A stretch of 64,000 nucleotides of DNA, taken from contig RDEW01000020.1 in the NCBI GenBank assembly GCA_011109175.1, forward strand, positions 247,273 to 311,272, in the 5' to 3' direction. Positions 22,471 through 33,490 of the stretch are shown piece by piece. The stretch comes from Dicyema japonicum. Its lineage: Eukaryota > Dicyemida > Rhombozoa > Dicyemidae. Both the position numbers and the translations under genes were made by a program. The notes beneath the pieces are model-generated. The model did no database searches and was not told where the DNA came from. It worked only from the letters and a program-made list of their open reading frames with translations. Each line of letters begins with the position of its first letter. The stretch's first letter is position 1.

Positions 22471-23520
22471 TTAAATTTGTTGGAAATATTTTCTCAGTCT
22501 ATGTTGTATTTTTTCTGTAATTCTTGCAAGAACGTCAAAGATTCGTTAGATTTATTTTGATGAACCTTTATACGAACTTATCGTAAATAGTGGTACAATC
22601 TGGAAGGTTTCATAGCCTCGTTTGAAAACGACTTTGAGTATATATAGCGAAAGGGAGTTTTTCAGAATTAGGTATGAAACCATATTTGAGGTATTGACGA
22701 GTTTTGTTCTGTAGAAACTCTTGTTTCATAGTTGACTAATGCTAAGATGACTCATGGATAATTGTTTATCGACCACCTGAAGTTGATATGCCTAGTTTGG
22801 GAAATCCTGGATTAAACAATAACTATAAGATGATCAAATTTCCAATAACACATTCTCCATATATCACAACGATGCTAGGATCTCCCAAAAGTGTCTCCGA
22901 TAGCATCCATATAAAAACTCGATTAGGGTATCCTTTATTAAGACAGGTTAGATTTTTCTGAAAGGAAGATTGTAATCCTTCATTGGATTTCATGGTTTTT
23001 TTATAGACGCATAAAATCAAGACCTTACTAGGAACACGTAATAAATCATAAAAATTAAAAAACCTTACATTTTATTGTTATGAACTTCGATAACTGTTGC
23101 AACACGTTTCAAGGATCCTGTGAGAATTATAATTTGGAATATCTTAATTTTAATGTTCAGAAGACTTGGCTATTTTGGGGAAATTTCGGAGGAGTCTGTT
23201 CTGACGATCTCAATAATATTCTAAGGTATCAGTTTTGTATCAACCCCAGTTTGTTCTCCAGTAATAACAAACTGGGGGAAGCAATTCATACTTGTTATAA
23301 CTAATTATTTGTATAGAAGCCTCAACGAAGGAATAGAAGAAACCGGAGAATGTAAAATTTCCATTTTATTATAGATCCTCGAGGCTACCAGATCCACTTG
23401 ATGTATAAATAATAATAGGGTCCTTTATTTGTCAACCTCGGATAAACCGAGAAAAAAGTTAAAACAACTAATTAAGTGTATCCAGTTTCCACTTATACAG
23501 AAGTCCATACGGAATCAACA
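22471..23520. other. No gene recognised; contains a perfect hairpin
   Basis: Open frames at 22823-23020 (-) and 23080-23304 (+) have no recognisable family. A 12-bp perfect inverted repeat lies at 23244-23277. Confidence 0.35.
23244..23277. repeat. Perfect 12-bp stem hairpin
   Basis: CCCCAGTTTGTT (23244-23255) and AACAAACTGGGG (23266-23277) pair perfectly around a 10-nt loop. Function unknown; no T-run follows. Confidence 0.7.
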
Positions 23521-23524
23521 TAAA

Positions 23525-23650
23525 GGGTAAAAGACGTCCATACTTGCAGTTGTGGAAACCCCTCCAGTAGAGTTGAGGAGAGCAAATGATCCTTTTTCGT
23601 GCCAACTGGGCGCCACCTGGACAGATGGATCACATGACCACACTCTAATA
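23525..23650 (+). repeat. Unclassified interspersed repeat, copy 2
   Basis: Matches 13806-13912 closely over GATCCTTTTTCGTGCC, GGGCGCCACCTGGACAG and GATGGATCACATGAC to CACTCTAATAG. It begins with GGAATCAACATAAAGG, also shared with copy 1. Confidence 0.6.
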
Positions 23651-23849
23651 GGGTCCTTTATGAGATTTTGGTCCCAAATTTTTTAACTTATTTATAAAAA
23701 AAATCTATTTTTAGTGGAAAATATAATATTTTAATTTATTTTTTTCTATTAAGATTTTAGAATTTTATTGTATTTTTTAAATTATCACGATAGTGGGCGT
23801 TTGGGGTCGATTAACAAATTAATTACCTGTAAGATCTCTCTGAATAACT

Positions 23850-24880
23850 CGGAATTTTGCACCTGCTGTAGATTTTTAAGAGGAAGAGTGTGCATGGAAG
23901 CCAGTTTGGGGAGGCATAATTCAGTGTCGTCCTGATGAATTGCTTTTATAAGAACGTTAGAAACACCTTTTGTTGGTCATGTGACAAGCTACTGCTCGAA
24001 GGATATGTGATTTTCTTTTCAGTCCAAAGCTGTTCAATGTTTTTATTGTTTATGTATAGGACTGTGGTGGTATTGTTACGGTCTGTTGTAAATATGGTTA
24101 TTGAGGATTTAGGTGTGGGTGGAGACATCCAGTAGGAAAATAAATTTAAATATGTTTGGACGTTAGGCCAATTGGACGTCTCTTGATGCAAATATAAGAT
24201 CATCGGCGAACGACAATATTTCTGAGTAATTGGAATGTCGATGAGGTAAAGATCAAAAATCGTGACATATGAGAATAAAAACCTTTTTGACCTAGTGTTC
24301 TGAAAAAAAAAATTTGTGAGTCATGAGTACCAAACTGGAAGGATATTTGATGAACTCATCTTATTTGAGAGGACCACAAGATAAATGCTGTCAAATGCTT
24401 TTGTCAGATCGATTGAAGAGTTCTTTCGGGAGATTTGGAATTGTTAAAACCGTCGGCAATAAACTGCGTCAAGGTGGAGAGATAAAGTTATATTTTAAGG
24501 TCATATTTCAATCATTTTTAAGTTATACTTGTGGTTGGCTTATTAATGAGTGTAGGGAGTGGACATGACGATATTGAAAATTATTTCGATCTGGTTATCT
24601 GAGGATTTCATGACTGTGTGCCAGGTAGTAAAAGGAAGGGAAGAATGTATGAAGGTTGCCAGTCCACCACCATGGGACCCATTTTCCAGTTCGCAGCAGA
24701 GTACTGAATAGTTTGTAAATCTCAATGTTCGTGAGGTAATGGATATTCTGGATTCTTGCAGAAAAGCAATATCAATTTGTGTCTCGCCAAAATAGTCTGA
24801 GCTCAAGGTGTTTTGGTGTGGTCTCATTAATATTCAGTTGTAGGATTCTAATTTTTTCGGGGTTGGGCTCAACATACAAG
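23850..24880 (-). pseudogene. CR1-like LINE with internal deletion
   Basis: From 24880 on the minus strand: a degenerate 2A-like segment (YVEPNPEK), the endonuclease start ILQLNINE and LELR, then IDIAFLQESRIS and GGGLATFIHSSLPF. The copy then jumps to RT pieces (FNNSKSPERTLQSI, LTKAFDSIYLV) near 24330-24480, and LSFADDLIFASRDVQ near 24170-24230. The catalytic FADD survives but the frames do not. The middle of the element is missing. Confidence 0.65.
24853..24876 (-). other. Degenerate 2A-like motif (YVEPNPEK)
   Basis: Lies at the same place relative to the endonuclease start (about seven residues before LQLNIN) as GDVEANPGP in LINE A. The first Asp and the final Gly-Pro are lost, so it is expected to be inactive. 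Confidence 0.5.
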
Positions 24881-25099
24881 CAGAAAATAGTGATAAAAAT
24901 AATTAAAATATTAGCTTTTCTATTAAAAACAGAGGGTCAAGGGTGACTTACAAGATAGAGGGGGTCTTCTTGGTGAGGATTAATTTATTTTTTATTTTTT
25001 TTCTTTGTTAAAAAATTATTTTATTATTAAAAAAATAGAAATAAAGTTAATTAAATTAAATAAATTTATTTTTTTATACAAAAATTTTTTTAACAATTG

Positions 25100-27350
25100 A
25101 ACAAATGTCAGTAGAGGAAGCCTGCTGCGTGGATTGCGAAAGAGTTCCCTCGGAGTATGGCTATTCCAATATTTTGTCTTAGCCATAACCCTTCTCGTTG
25201 ATCCCTTTTCTTTCTGGCAAGCAATCCTCCGAGTTCTCGCAAGAACTAAGCCGTCGTTGGACCAACGGTTACCGATGATTCGGTCGCAACAAGAGTAAAT
25301 CGGTAGCGATCCCCGAGACAAGAATATTTCTTGATTTTTAGGTTCTCCGCAGTCGAAGCAGCTGCTCCAGGTGTCTGAACCGATTTAAAAATGTTCGTGC
25401 TTGAGAACGTGTCTATGCAAGTTGCGTCCCAGACCAAAGATCTTCCAGACGTGAAGGGGAAAAGGGTCATCCCGTCAGGTCTCTTCCCATCTCTTGATCA
25501 AGACCCACTGGTTCAAGCTGTGCTGGGAAGCCTGAAGCCTTCAGAGCTCTGACGATCACATCATTCAGAGCAGCATGACGTGGTCCCCTTCCGGCGCTTT
25601 TTCTGCAGGACAGCGGGTGCAGTCCTTTCGCATCGACTGTTTTCCCGCATCGGCATCGGTGCTCCTGGCAAACGTCTAGTCCCAGCCTTTGTCCGATTCC
25701 AATCCTTAAAGAATCGTCGTCCAAAAAGGTCCCGAGGTTTGGGCAAGGGATTGCACCAAGCCATGCTCCACTCCCTCTACTTGAAGCTGACACCAAACAA
25801 GCCAGACGATGTTGATTTGCTTCTTTTTAAGGTCTTCCAAAATTTTGGAGCAGACAATGTCATCCCAATTACTTTGCTTTGTTGTGTCTTCTGGATTTTG
25901 AGTCCGGACCCGTTCCATTTCCGACAAGCTTCGTCAAATGACTCATTCCAGCGAAGTCCAATAGTGTTATGAAGGACTTGCCGTGTCAAATGGCTGCAGC
26001 TTGAGAGAGACGATAGATATGCCGGGTACGCAACCTCCAGCGCCGATCTTATTCCGACACCCCCAAATCCAGAGGGAAGCTTACATTGTTTCCAACCAAG
26101 TTCGTCGAAGCGGACGTTAATTAGTGACTCAACAGTTTGCTTGAGAGACTTGTCTATTGAAAGTAGAGTGTCGTATTGTTCGTAGCAGGGTGAACATCGG
26201 AGTAGATATAAAAGCTTGGGTAGTCCGATGTTGTTTCTCATCAGGAAGAAAAATGTGTGAGAGTCGAGACATGACAATCTTTTCGCAAGGCGTGTTAATT
26301 CTTCATTTTTGGAAAGTAGATGGTTCTTGAGTTCTTCTTCGCTGAGTGGGCATCCGAGGAAATATAATTTATCAACTGGCACAGTCGGGATCCCAGGAAG
26401 CAGTTCGTTAAAAGACTCCTTGATAGAGAGGAAGTCGGTGTATGGATATGAGACATTTATTAGCTCTGATTTGTTAACATTGATGTCCAAGCCCAAATGT
26501 TTTAAAGCGGGTAACGCTTTACGTAATGAATTGTATGTTTCTTTGAACGATCCTCCAATTGTGGCATCATCGAGGTACCAGAGATTTAGCTGAGCATCAA
26601 TTGAACTCACAACCTCATCAATGGTCAAGGCAAATAATAGAGGTCCGAGCGGATCTCCTTGTTGTACACCCGTTTTTGATTTAATAATTTCATTTTCAAA
26701 AACCAAAGACGTATCTTCCCCATAGGATAGATTGACAAGAGGGAAAAGCTTTGGAGCCCTCTTCCAACACGTTTTCATAATTTCGTCTCTTCTGAGAGAA
26801 TTAAAGGCATTCGTTATGTCCAACTTGATTCCAATGCATTCATTTGAAATATTTTTCTGTGTGAAGAAACGCCTTGCTGCATGAACCGCAACCTCACATC
26901 CGTTCTGGATACTAGCACCCATTTGTTTAGGAAAGAACTCCTCTCCGAGGTGTCGGCTCATCATGGTCGATGCTACTTTTGCTGCAAGTCTTCTAAAATA
27001 GTTCCAGACCGCAATGGGGCGGATTCCTCCGTTGGGTTTTTTGAAAGCAAGTAGCCTTGCAGAGAAGAGCAATTCTCTAGCATATTTTGGGATGTCGCCG
27101 TTAACCATTTTCCTGATTAGGTCCGTAATTGATTTGACAAGACACCGTCCAGCTTCCGAGGTGTAAGTGGACGTAAGGTCCTTAATATGGCCAGGACGTA
27201 ACCCTTCCAAGCCTCCACCGCTGCTAGCCGCGAAGGAAGTTATTCCGTGGCGCACTTCGGATTCGGTAATGATGATCTCCTGGGTTCCTTCAGGATTCAA
27301 AAACTTTTCATAGTCAGGTGCATCTGGATGCTTTAGTATTAAGGTATTTT
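25100..27350 (-). mobile_element. RLE-type LINE with 507-codon RT frame, CCHC finger and PD-(D/E)XK domain
   Basis: The RT frame runs from about 27345 (KHPDAPDYEKFLNPEG, no start codon, so 5'-truncated) to 25777. It has GGGLEGLRPGHIKDL, GGIRPIAVWNYFRRLAAK, GIKLDITNAFNSLRR, GVQQGDPLGPLLFALTIDEV and the catalytic NLWYLDDATIGG. A frame change near 25790 leads to GAWLGAIPCPNLGTFLDDDS, HRCRCGKTVDAKGLHPLSC with SAGRGPRH (zinc finger), and LEPVGLDQE. A second change near 25490 leads to KRPDGMTLFPF, RSLVWDATCIDTF and KIKKYSCLGDRYRFTLVATE, the restriction-like endonuclease. The block order is that of R2/CRE-superfamily non-LTR elements, whose endonuclease nicks target DNA for target-primed reverse transcription. 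Clade not determined. Confidence 0.8.
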
Positions 27351-27420
27351 AAAAATTAATATAATTAACAATATTATTAATATTAATTAAATATTTTGAT
27401 AGCACTAGTTCGTTGTGTGG

Positions 27421-27786
27421 ATGGAAAGTTTTATAAACGCATTTTGGAATCAATATACGACGGCGATAAACAGTAGTCGTTCGAACATTCACCAATTATA
27501 CCACCAAAACGGAGAATTACTGTATCAAGGACAAAAGTTTGAAGGAATAGAAGCTATACAAAACAAATACAATTCTCTCACGTTTACCAGATTGGAGTAC
27601 CAAGTCTCTTCTATGGACTGTACTACAGTCGACAATGGTATATTGATCTTCATAACTGGACTACTAAAAACTGATTCTGACAAACCATTCCCATTCTCAC
27701 AGACTCTTATACTCACCTCTTTCAATAATACAGTCCTCATTCTAAAGGATATTTTCAGGGGTTATCATCACGATGTTGCTCTCTAA
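27421..27786 (+). CDS. NUTF2: Nuclear transport factor 2 (NTF2)
   Basis: A single open exon of 121 aa from ATG to TAA at 27784-27786; NTF2 proteins are about 125 aa. The sequence shows the NTF2 fold: N-terminal FWNQYTTAINSSRSNIHQLY, the strand YQGQKFEGIEAIQNKYNSL, the core YQVSSMDCTTVDNGILIFIT, SQTLIL and the closing KDIFRGYHHD. NTF2 dimers carry Ran-GDP into the nucleus through FxFG nucleoporins (family knowledge). The related mRNA-export protein NXT1 is the main alternative; the FSQTLIL and DIFR segments favour NTF2. It is the only clearly recognised host gene here without an intron. It starts about 70 bp from the broken 5' end of the RLE-type LINE, which is divergently oriented. Confidence 0.85.
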   Translation: MESFINAFWNQYTTAINSSRSNIHQLYHQNGELLYQGQKFEGIEAIQNKYNSLTFTRLEYQVSSMDCTTVDNGILIFITGLLKTDSDKPFPFSQTLILTSFNNTVLILKDIFRGYHHDVAL

Positions 27787-28864
27787 TCTATGATTTCTTG
27801 GTTTTGTGGTTGTAACATTTGAATAAATTACTATTTCTTTTTGATATTTCATTTTTTCATGTTGGTGGACCTGTTCCTTGGGTCTTGTAGAAACTATGCG
27901 AGATGGTCTATGTTAGAGAAGGAGGTAGTCTCGTTCTATTATAACGAATGTCGGACGGTTTTCTGAAGTGTTCCAGGAGGAAAGGACATGCCGAAGCTGG
28001 TCTCTGTGGAAGAAGTTACTTTCCAGTTTATGTTTTGTGCAGCCCCAAGTTCCCGCATTATACAAGAGTGTTGGCTTCACAAGTGCATTGTACTAACAGA
28101 CTCTCGTATCCGCGTCGAGCACTTTACGGGCAAACCGGGTTTTCTGATTTCCTGCAGTGCGGGATTTACTAAAGTTTTTCAGTTATGTTATTCCTGTTAT
28201 CTATGGGTTACACCGTGTAATGTTAATTTTTTAATTTCTTGTTTGAGATATTACATAATATTCTTCTCAATTTTGTAGCAAATCTAAGTACGAAATCACC
28301 TAAACACTATTATAAACAGACGTGATTTTACTGTCGTCAAGTACACTTTTAAATTTTCCAGTTTTAACGCTGAATTTTTGCTGTTATTTTTTAACTTTAA
28401 TCTTATGATTTAATAATAACTCCTGCTTGAACATAATATTTACTGCTATGAACTCACGTTCTTATCATCATTCCACACAGTTGCAAGTATAAAGAAAGGT
28501 AAAGTGCTAAAACCCTGCTATAAGCATCAATAACCACATAATACCATTAGTAATGAAAAATTATGATTTTCAAATCGACTTGAAATTTTGGAATCTTAAA
28601 TACCTTAAATGAATATTTTGGTGGTATTGAAAATATGTAAAATAATCGACAATCACTTCCTCGATAAAGGAGTTATTTATATATAGAACTTTATGCATTA
28701 GTTATTAATATTGTTCCTGATATTCAATATTAAATTAATTAATTATTCCAAAGACCACGGGTATACCAAACTAACTATTCCTTGATCCTGATGCATTCAG
28801 CAGAACCCTCATCCAAGCACAGTGATCCGGGGAGCTGAGGTAAATTCAAGAACTCGTCGCCAGG
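27787..28864. other. Downstream of NTF2; unidentified open frames
   Basis: Two overlapping plus frames (27948-28172 and 27988-28278) have no recognisable family and no supporting splice pattern. The rest is AT-rich. Confidence 0.3.
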
Positions 28865-28975
28865 AAGAGAAATTGTTTCCCGGTGGAATGAGTAGATGGA
28901 TCCTTTTGAATCACGGCCAGGCATTGGCGTCTCCTGAGTCAGGTGGATCCAATGAGGCCGCTAGAGAAATCTTCA
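28865..28975 (+). repeat. Unclassified interspersed repeat, diverged copy 3
   Basis: Aligns with 13806-13912 over the blocks around GGATCCTTTTGAATCACGGC, TTGGCGTCTCCTGAGTCAGG and TGGATCCAATGAGGCCGCTA, with many substitutions. Confidence 0.45.
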
Positions 28976-29629
28976 TCATTGCAACGTTTCCTTGTAATTT
29001 ATTATTTTTTAAATAAACAACAGTGGCAAACAAATGATACTCCGAAATATTTCAGTAATTCTCTTCTGATTTTAGTATTGTCTGGAAGCAAAATTTTTGG
29101 AGATGTTTCATCTGCTTGATTTTACTTATGAAATGATTCCCCATATATATCAATTTTAAAAATAGTCGATCAGCACATTGAAAATTCAAGTACAACGTTC
29201 GAAACTTATTTTTAGACAAACGATTGTATTATAAATACATTTTATTGTTAATGATCTAAAATTGAGAACCTTTGATTGAACTCAAAAGTTCACAGCAGGC
29301 ACTAATATTATTTAAAACAACCAGTGATTGAATTTAAGTAGCAACTTTCCACTTCTGAGCAGCATTTCTCTTGAAAAGTCAACTTCTGGTTGATAACGAC
29401 TAGAAGCATGTAGATAGAGGTGACGCATGGAATATCAACTCATTTCACTCACATTTGACTTAACAACAACAATTTTATCTTCTCCGTTTCCAGATTATAG
29501 GTATATCTTTCCATTTTTATGACCAACTTTTTGTTTTTTGTAAATTCTAAATCTTTCTTTTTCTACAAATTTATTAACGGAATTCGCATTAATAAATGTT
29601 TAAGACTACTGTATTCTTTCTATTTTAGC
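28976..29629. other. AT-rich intergenic, nothing recognised
   Basis: No coding frame or repeat identified. Confidence 0.35.
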
Positions 29630-31255
29630 GCATTCACCGCAATTTTTTTTGGCCCATATTTTAGGAGCTCAGGGCTTATGTTGTCCGGCCCAGCACTCTT
29701 GTTGTTCTTCAGTTTATTTATCGCTAATTCCACCTCTTCCACTGTGATTGGGATTTTTAGCGCCTTTGCTTCTCCTTGGAAAGGGGAAAGTCATTATTTT
29801 CTTTATTCAACAGTGTTTCGAAGTGTCGTGCAATCAATTCTGCTTTTTCTTTCGGGTTACCCACGAATTTTCCATCTTTGTCTTTGATGTGAAGGATGTT
29901 TTGTCCTTTCTTTGTCCGCAGCAGCCGCAAAGCCGCATACATCCTTGAATTGTCTTTTAGGCATTCCACATCTTTTAATAGGGATGTAATAATTTCCCGT
30001 GAGTGTTTTCTGTTCATCTTTTTGATTTTCCACTTTAGTTCCCTTTGTTGGATATTAAGCTCTTTTTTTTACTCTCGTCTGACGTGTTTGCCGCTTTTAG
30101 TCGTAGCTCCCTGCAATGCTTTGCCATATTTGGCACGTTCGGGTGGTGATCCAATTTTAGGGCGTGATGATTTCGGACTCCAAGGCATATTTTGGCCGAC
30201 TTGGAGATTGCCTGTTTTGTTTGATCCCACAGAGTTCGTACTGATGATTCCGGTGCGGTTTTCACCATAAGAGTCTCGATTTGTTCGTGATATTTAGCTC
30301 TACAAGTTGGCTCTAACCACAATTTTTCTGTCTGAAAGTATATATTTGGTCTTTGTCTCGCCTTCTTCGCGTTTTCAATGTATTTTTTCCCAGTCAGGTG
30401 CTTTTTTACACAAAGTTTTGCAATGACGATCTGTGGTCGCTGTCGGTTGTTGTTCCCTGGTAGGAACGTGCATCATTTATCAGGTGTTTATCAGACTTTC
30501 GGCAAATAATGTAGTCGATTTGATTATATATATTCACGGTCTCTCCGACAGAGTTTTTTCTTTGTCCGTGCCACGTCGTCTTGTGGCAAGCTGAGTGCGT
30601 AAAGGCCGTGTTGCACAGGAAAAGGCTATTTGCCTCGCAGAAGTTTACCAGAGAGGCTCCAGATGCATTTCTCCTTCCGCGCCCGTGTCTTCCAATAGAG
30701 GATTCTTCGGGCCCCATTCGCATTCCGGCCTTTGCATTCATATCTCAGCAACAAAGACAAGAGACGAGGAAGCATTGTTAGAGTATGTGCTTGATAGTTC
30801 TGAGTAGAATTCCTCGAGTTCACCGGGGTTCTTGATTACTCGTCCACAGTGTGGTGCATAGACATTTATGACGGTTAGTAGACTCTTGGACGGGCATAGT
30901 TCATTTAGTTTGACCTGTAGGACACATATTCGGTCGTTGACTCTCCAATAGCGATGTAATTTTTTGAGGTAATCCACGTGTAGGGCAAATCCCATGCCGT
31001 AGTGTTTGCATTCAGTTGGGAAGAGAATCAGTTGGTAGTTGCTCCATGTCTCATCGCGTCCATTTTCGATTTTCGTCTCTTGTAGGCAGCCAATAGATAT
31101 TTTGTATTTCTCGAGATCGTCACAAAGTACTTTTCTTGTCCAATCTTTCGATATTCCACGTACGTTGAACGTCATTAGCCTGAGTTCTCGATTGTATGAT
31201 GAGTGTTTTTCAAACATTTTTCTTAACCGTTGTACAGAGAAGAAACGAGGCACGT
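29630..31255 (-). pseudogene. RTE-like LINE: endonuclease plus start of RT
   Basis: From 31253 leftwards: LRLMTFNVRGISKDW, GCLQETKIENGRDETW, HYGMGFALHVDYLKKL, TVINVYAPHCGRVIKNPGEL. The next frame gives the FNAKAG region, NQIDYIICRKS and TTDSDHRS, covering the catalytic blocks of an AP endonuclease. A linker follows (LWDQTKQAISKSAKICLG, MYAALRLLRTKKGQN), then the RT start IPITVEEVELAINKLKNNKS and AGPDNISPELLKYGPKKI near 29640-29760. Frame changes occur near 30740, 30330 and 30030. The RT palm is missing, so this copy is 3'-truncated. Confidence 0.75.
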
Positions 31256-31742
31256 CACCACCTCACCAAAAAAAATTGCAAAAACCCTAAATGACATCTT
31301 TGAAACTAATACTGATCTAGGACTTGGAGATGGATTACTAATACCATACAAAAACCGAACAAATCAAAAGGACCGGTAGAAAATCTCCGCCCGATAATAC
31401 TACTGAATTCGATACGCAAGGTGCTGGCAAACATTGCACTAAGCCGGATAAAAGGTGTGGCGGACCTATACCTACCAGCAAGTCAAAGTGGGTTCCGAGA
31501 AGGGAGGTCTACGGCGGACATTGTATGGAGCCACAGATAGCGCTGCACAATGCACCAAAAATTCAAGAGCGCAACGACCGTGTTGGGAATAGATCTCTCC
31601 AGAGCTTTCGACTCAATAAGCAGACAGAAACTGATTAATGTGCTTGAGCAAATACTGGATGAATCGTCGGTTAGAATAATCAGAAACTACTATTGGCGAA
31701 CACAAGATTATCTGTCAAGATAGAAGGAGCAACTTCCCGCAG

Positions 31743-31798
31743 TTTCAAAACAACGATTGGGACACCCCAGGGTTTCAAAACGATTGGGACACCCCAGG
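31743..31798 (+). repeat. In-frame tandem duplication within the family G RT
   Basis: The block TTTCAAAAC(AAC)GATTGGGACACCCCAG occurs twice in a row (from 31743 and 31773). It encodes the IGTPQG block twice and is followed directly by VKCYIGEIEETSYADD, so the usual GDSLSPxLF loop is absent. Confidence 0.75.
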
Positions 31799-32452
31799 TG
31801 AAATGCTATATAGGAGAAATAGAAGAGACATCTTATGCGGATGATGTGGATTTTGTATCACGGGATGTGACCGCACTCCAACAACTGCTAGAAAATGCAC
31901 CTGCGGAGCTTGAGAAATGGTTTCTCAGCGTAAATGTTAACAAAACTGAAATTACGGAAATCAAAAGAGAAGACGATATTACTCATGAAAGATGGAGACG
32001 TACTAATAAGCTCGGCTCTCTACTAGGAGACGCTGAAGATGTACTAAGGAGGAAAACACTGGCAAATGCGGCAATGGCTAAACTGAAGAAAGGATGGCTA
32101 AGGGCCAAAGGACTTGGAGTTGACATCAGATGCAGGCTTTACAACGCGTTTGTGAAACCGATCCTACTGTATAACGCTGGGACATGGGGAAGTTCCTTCA
32201 AAGAACTATCAAAACTGGATTCGTTCCATAGAAGGCAACTAAGAAGCTTACTCGGAATGGAGTGGCCACGTAGAATATCAACCACTGGTATCTACAACAA
32301 GTGTATGTGTTCTTACATCAGCAAGGATGTGATAGATGCCCGGTGGAGGCTATTTGGGCATGTACTAAGAATGAACCCGGACGCACCCGCTAACAAAGCG
32401 ATGGAAGATTACTTTGACAGATGCGAAAAACCCTTCCGCGGACGACCTAGAT

Positions 32453-33324
32453 CAGAGCTTTTCAAAAAATAATTCTCGCGGCACACTAATCGTAAAAAAA
32501 ATAATCCACGGCACACATTAAAAATAAAAAATTAAATTTTTAAGATGTGTAAAAAGTACAAAAATTGGTAATTTAATGCCCAATTTTTTATTAATAGAAA
32601 AATGAAATCTTAATTATAATTGTTTTTGCATATATTCTCCGACAAAGATATCTTCATTATTTTTTGTTCATATTTATGACTAAACATAATCCGAGCAATA
32701 ATACGACAAGCAGGGATTATCAAGTTTTCGCCAATAGTGTGAGGTTTTAGTTGTTTTGTTATCAATCCTGATATCAGGTATGAACATTTCAATGATTCCT
32801 TTGTGTTTACTAAAGTTTCACTGAACATCATTTGACTAGATCTACGATTCATAGTAAAAACTAAATAATAGTTGTGTTGTTTTTTCAAATGGATAAAATA
32901 ATCCACAGATTTTTCGGAATAGTCCGGATGCTTGGAAGTAAAATGTCTCTTTAGTTTGCTAAAAACCATAGCATCATTTGCAAAGACTCTCATGCAAATT
33001 AGACATTGAGGTAGTTTATTTTTGTCTTTGCATATAAATCCAAATGACAAAAAAGAATCTTTATAAAAACGACGAACTGATCCATAAGCACGTTGATGCG
33101 CACGTTATTAAAAAATTAATAAATAATGGTTAACCAATGTAAATGTCATTAATATATAATAAAAAATGATTATTTTAATTTTAGTAATTATTTTAATTTG
33201 TTTATCTTTTTAAATTAATTAGGTCAAAAAATGATATAAATTTATTTAAATTTTTATTTGGCAGGCGGCACACTAGAAATTGTCTCGCGGCACACTTAGT
33301 GTGCACACCGTTTGACAACCTCTG
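32453..33324 (-). mobile_element. 872-bp hAT (Charlie-like) element with 8-bp target duplication
   Basis: Termini are CAGAGCTTTTCAAA at the left and, reverse-complemented, CAGAGGTTGTCAAACGGTGT at the right. A subterminal CTCGCGGCACAC occurs at both ends, as is typical of hAT families. The 8-mer ACCTAGAT flanks it at 32445-32452 and 33325-33332. Removing the element plus one 8-mer rejoins the reading frame of the host LINE (GRPRS-TLPTALNKDL), which proves the insertion. Internally it keeps only the start of a transposase. Confidence 0.9.
32610..33050 (-). pseudogene. hAT transposase N-terminus with BED zinc finger (truncated)
   Basis: The minus frame reads SFGFICKDKNKLPQCLICMR, LKRHFTSKHPDYSEKSVDYF (BED-type CxxC...HxxxxH) and then KPHTIGENLIIPACRIIARI, as in ZBED5/FAM200-like hAT transposases. 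It is 146 codons from a possible start to a stop. The DDE core and dimerisation domain are deleted, so the element is non-autonomous. Confidence 0.75.
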
Positions 33325-33490
33325 ACCTAGATCGACACTTCCGACAGCCCTAAACAAAGACTTAAATCGTGTGAGAAAAAATCTAAAGACGGGAGACGAC
33401 CTGGACGAATTGAGATCACTCGCATTCGACAGAGGAAGATGGAAAAGACTAACTATAAATATTGTTTCTTTGAGTGTTGCACATGCGTAA

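Larger units (their letters stand above)
31290..33490 (+). mobile_element. LINE family G, RT and C-terminal part, split by a hAT insertion
   Basis: The plus strand reads GPVENLRPIILLNSIRKVLA, LPASQSGFREGRSTADIVWS, VLGIDLSRAFDSISRQKLIN, then the open frame 31693-32472 with ETSYADDVDFVSRD, NVNKTEITEI, NAFVKPILLYNAGTWGSS and RWRLFGHVLRMNPDAPANKA. It is interrupted at 32453 and resumes at 33333 as STLPTALNKDLNRVRKNLKT and GDDLDELRSL, ending near 33488. A duplication at 31743-31798 replaces the segment that should read GDSLSP. Same family as 35690-36600 and 56110-57300. Confidence 0.75.

Noticed and set aside
25580-25972. Plus-strand 130-codon open frame
   Set aside because: Shadow of the RLE-type LINE on the minus strand, whose zinc-finger and RT motifs are clear.
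29519-30270. Plus-strand hydrophobic open frames (122 and 124 codons) that look like membrane proteins
   Set aside because: They are antisense to the RTE-like RT and linker on the minus strand; hydrophobicity is a by-product of charged sense codons.
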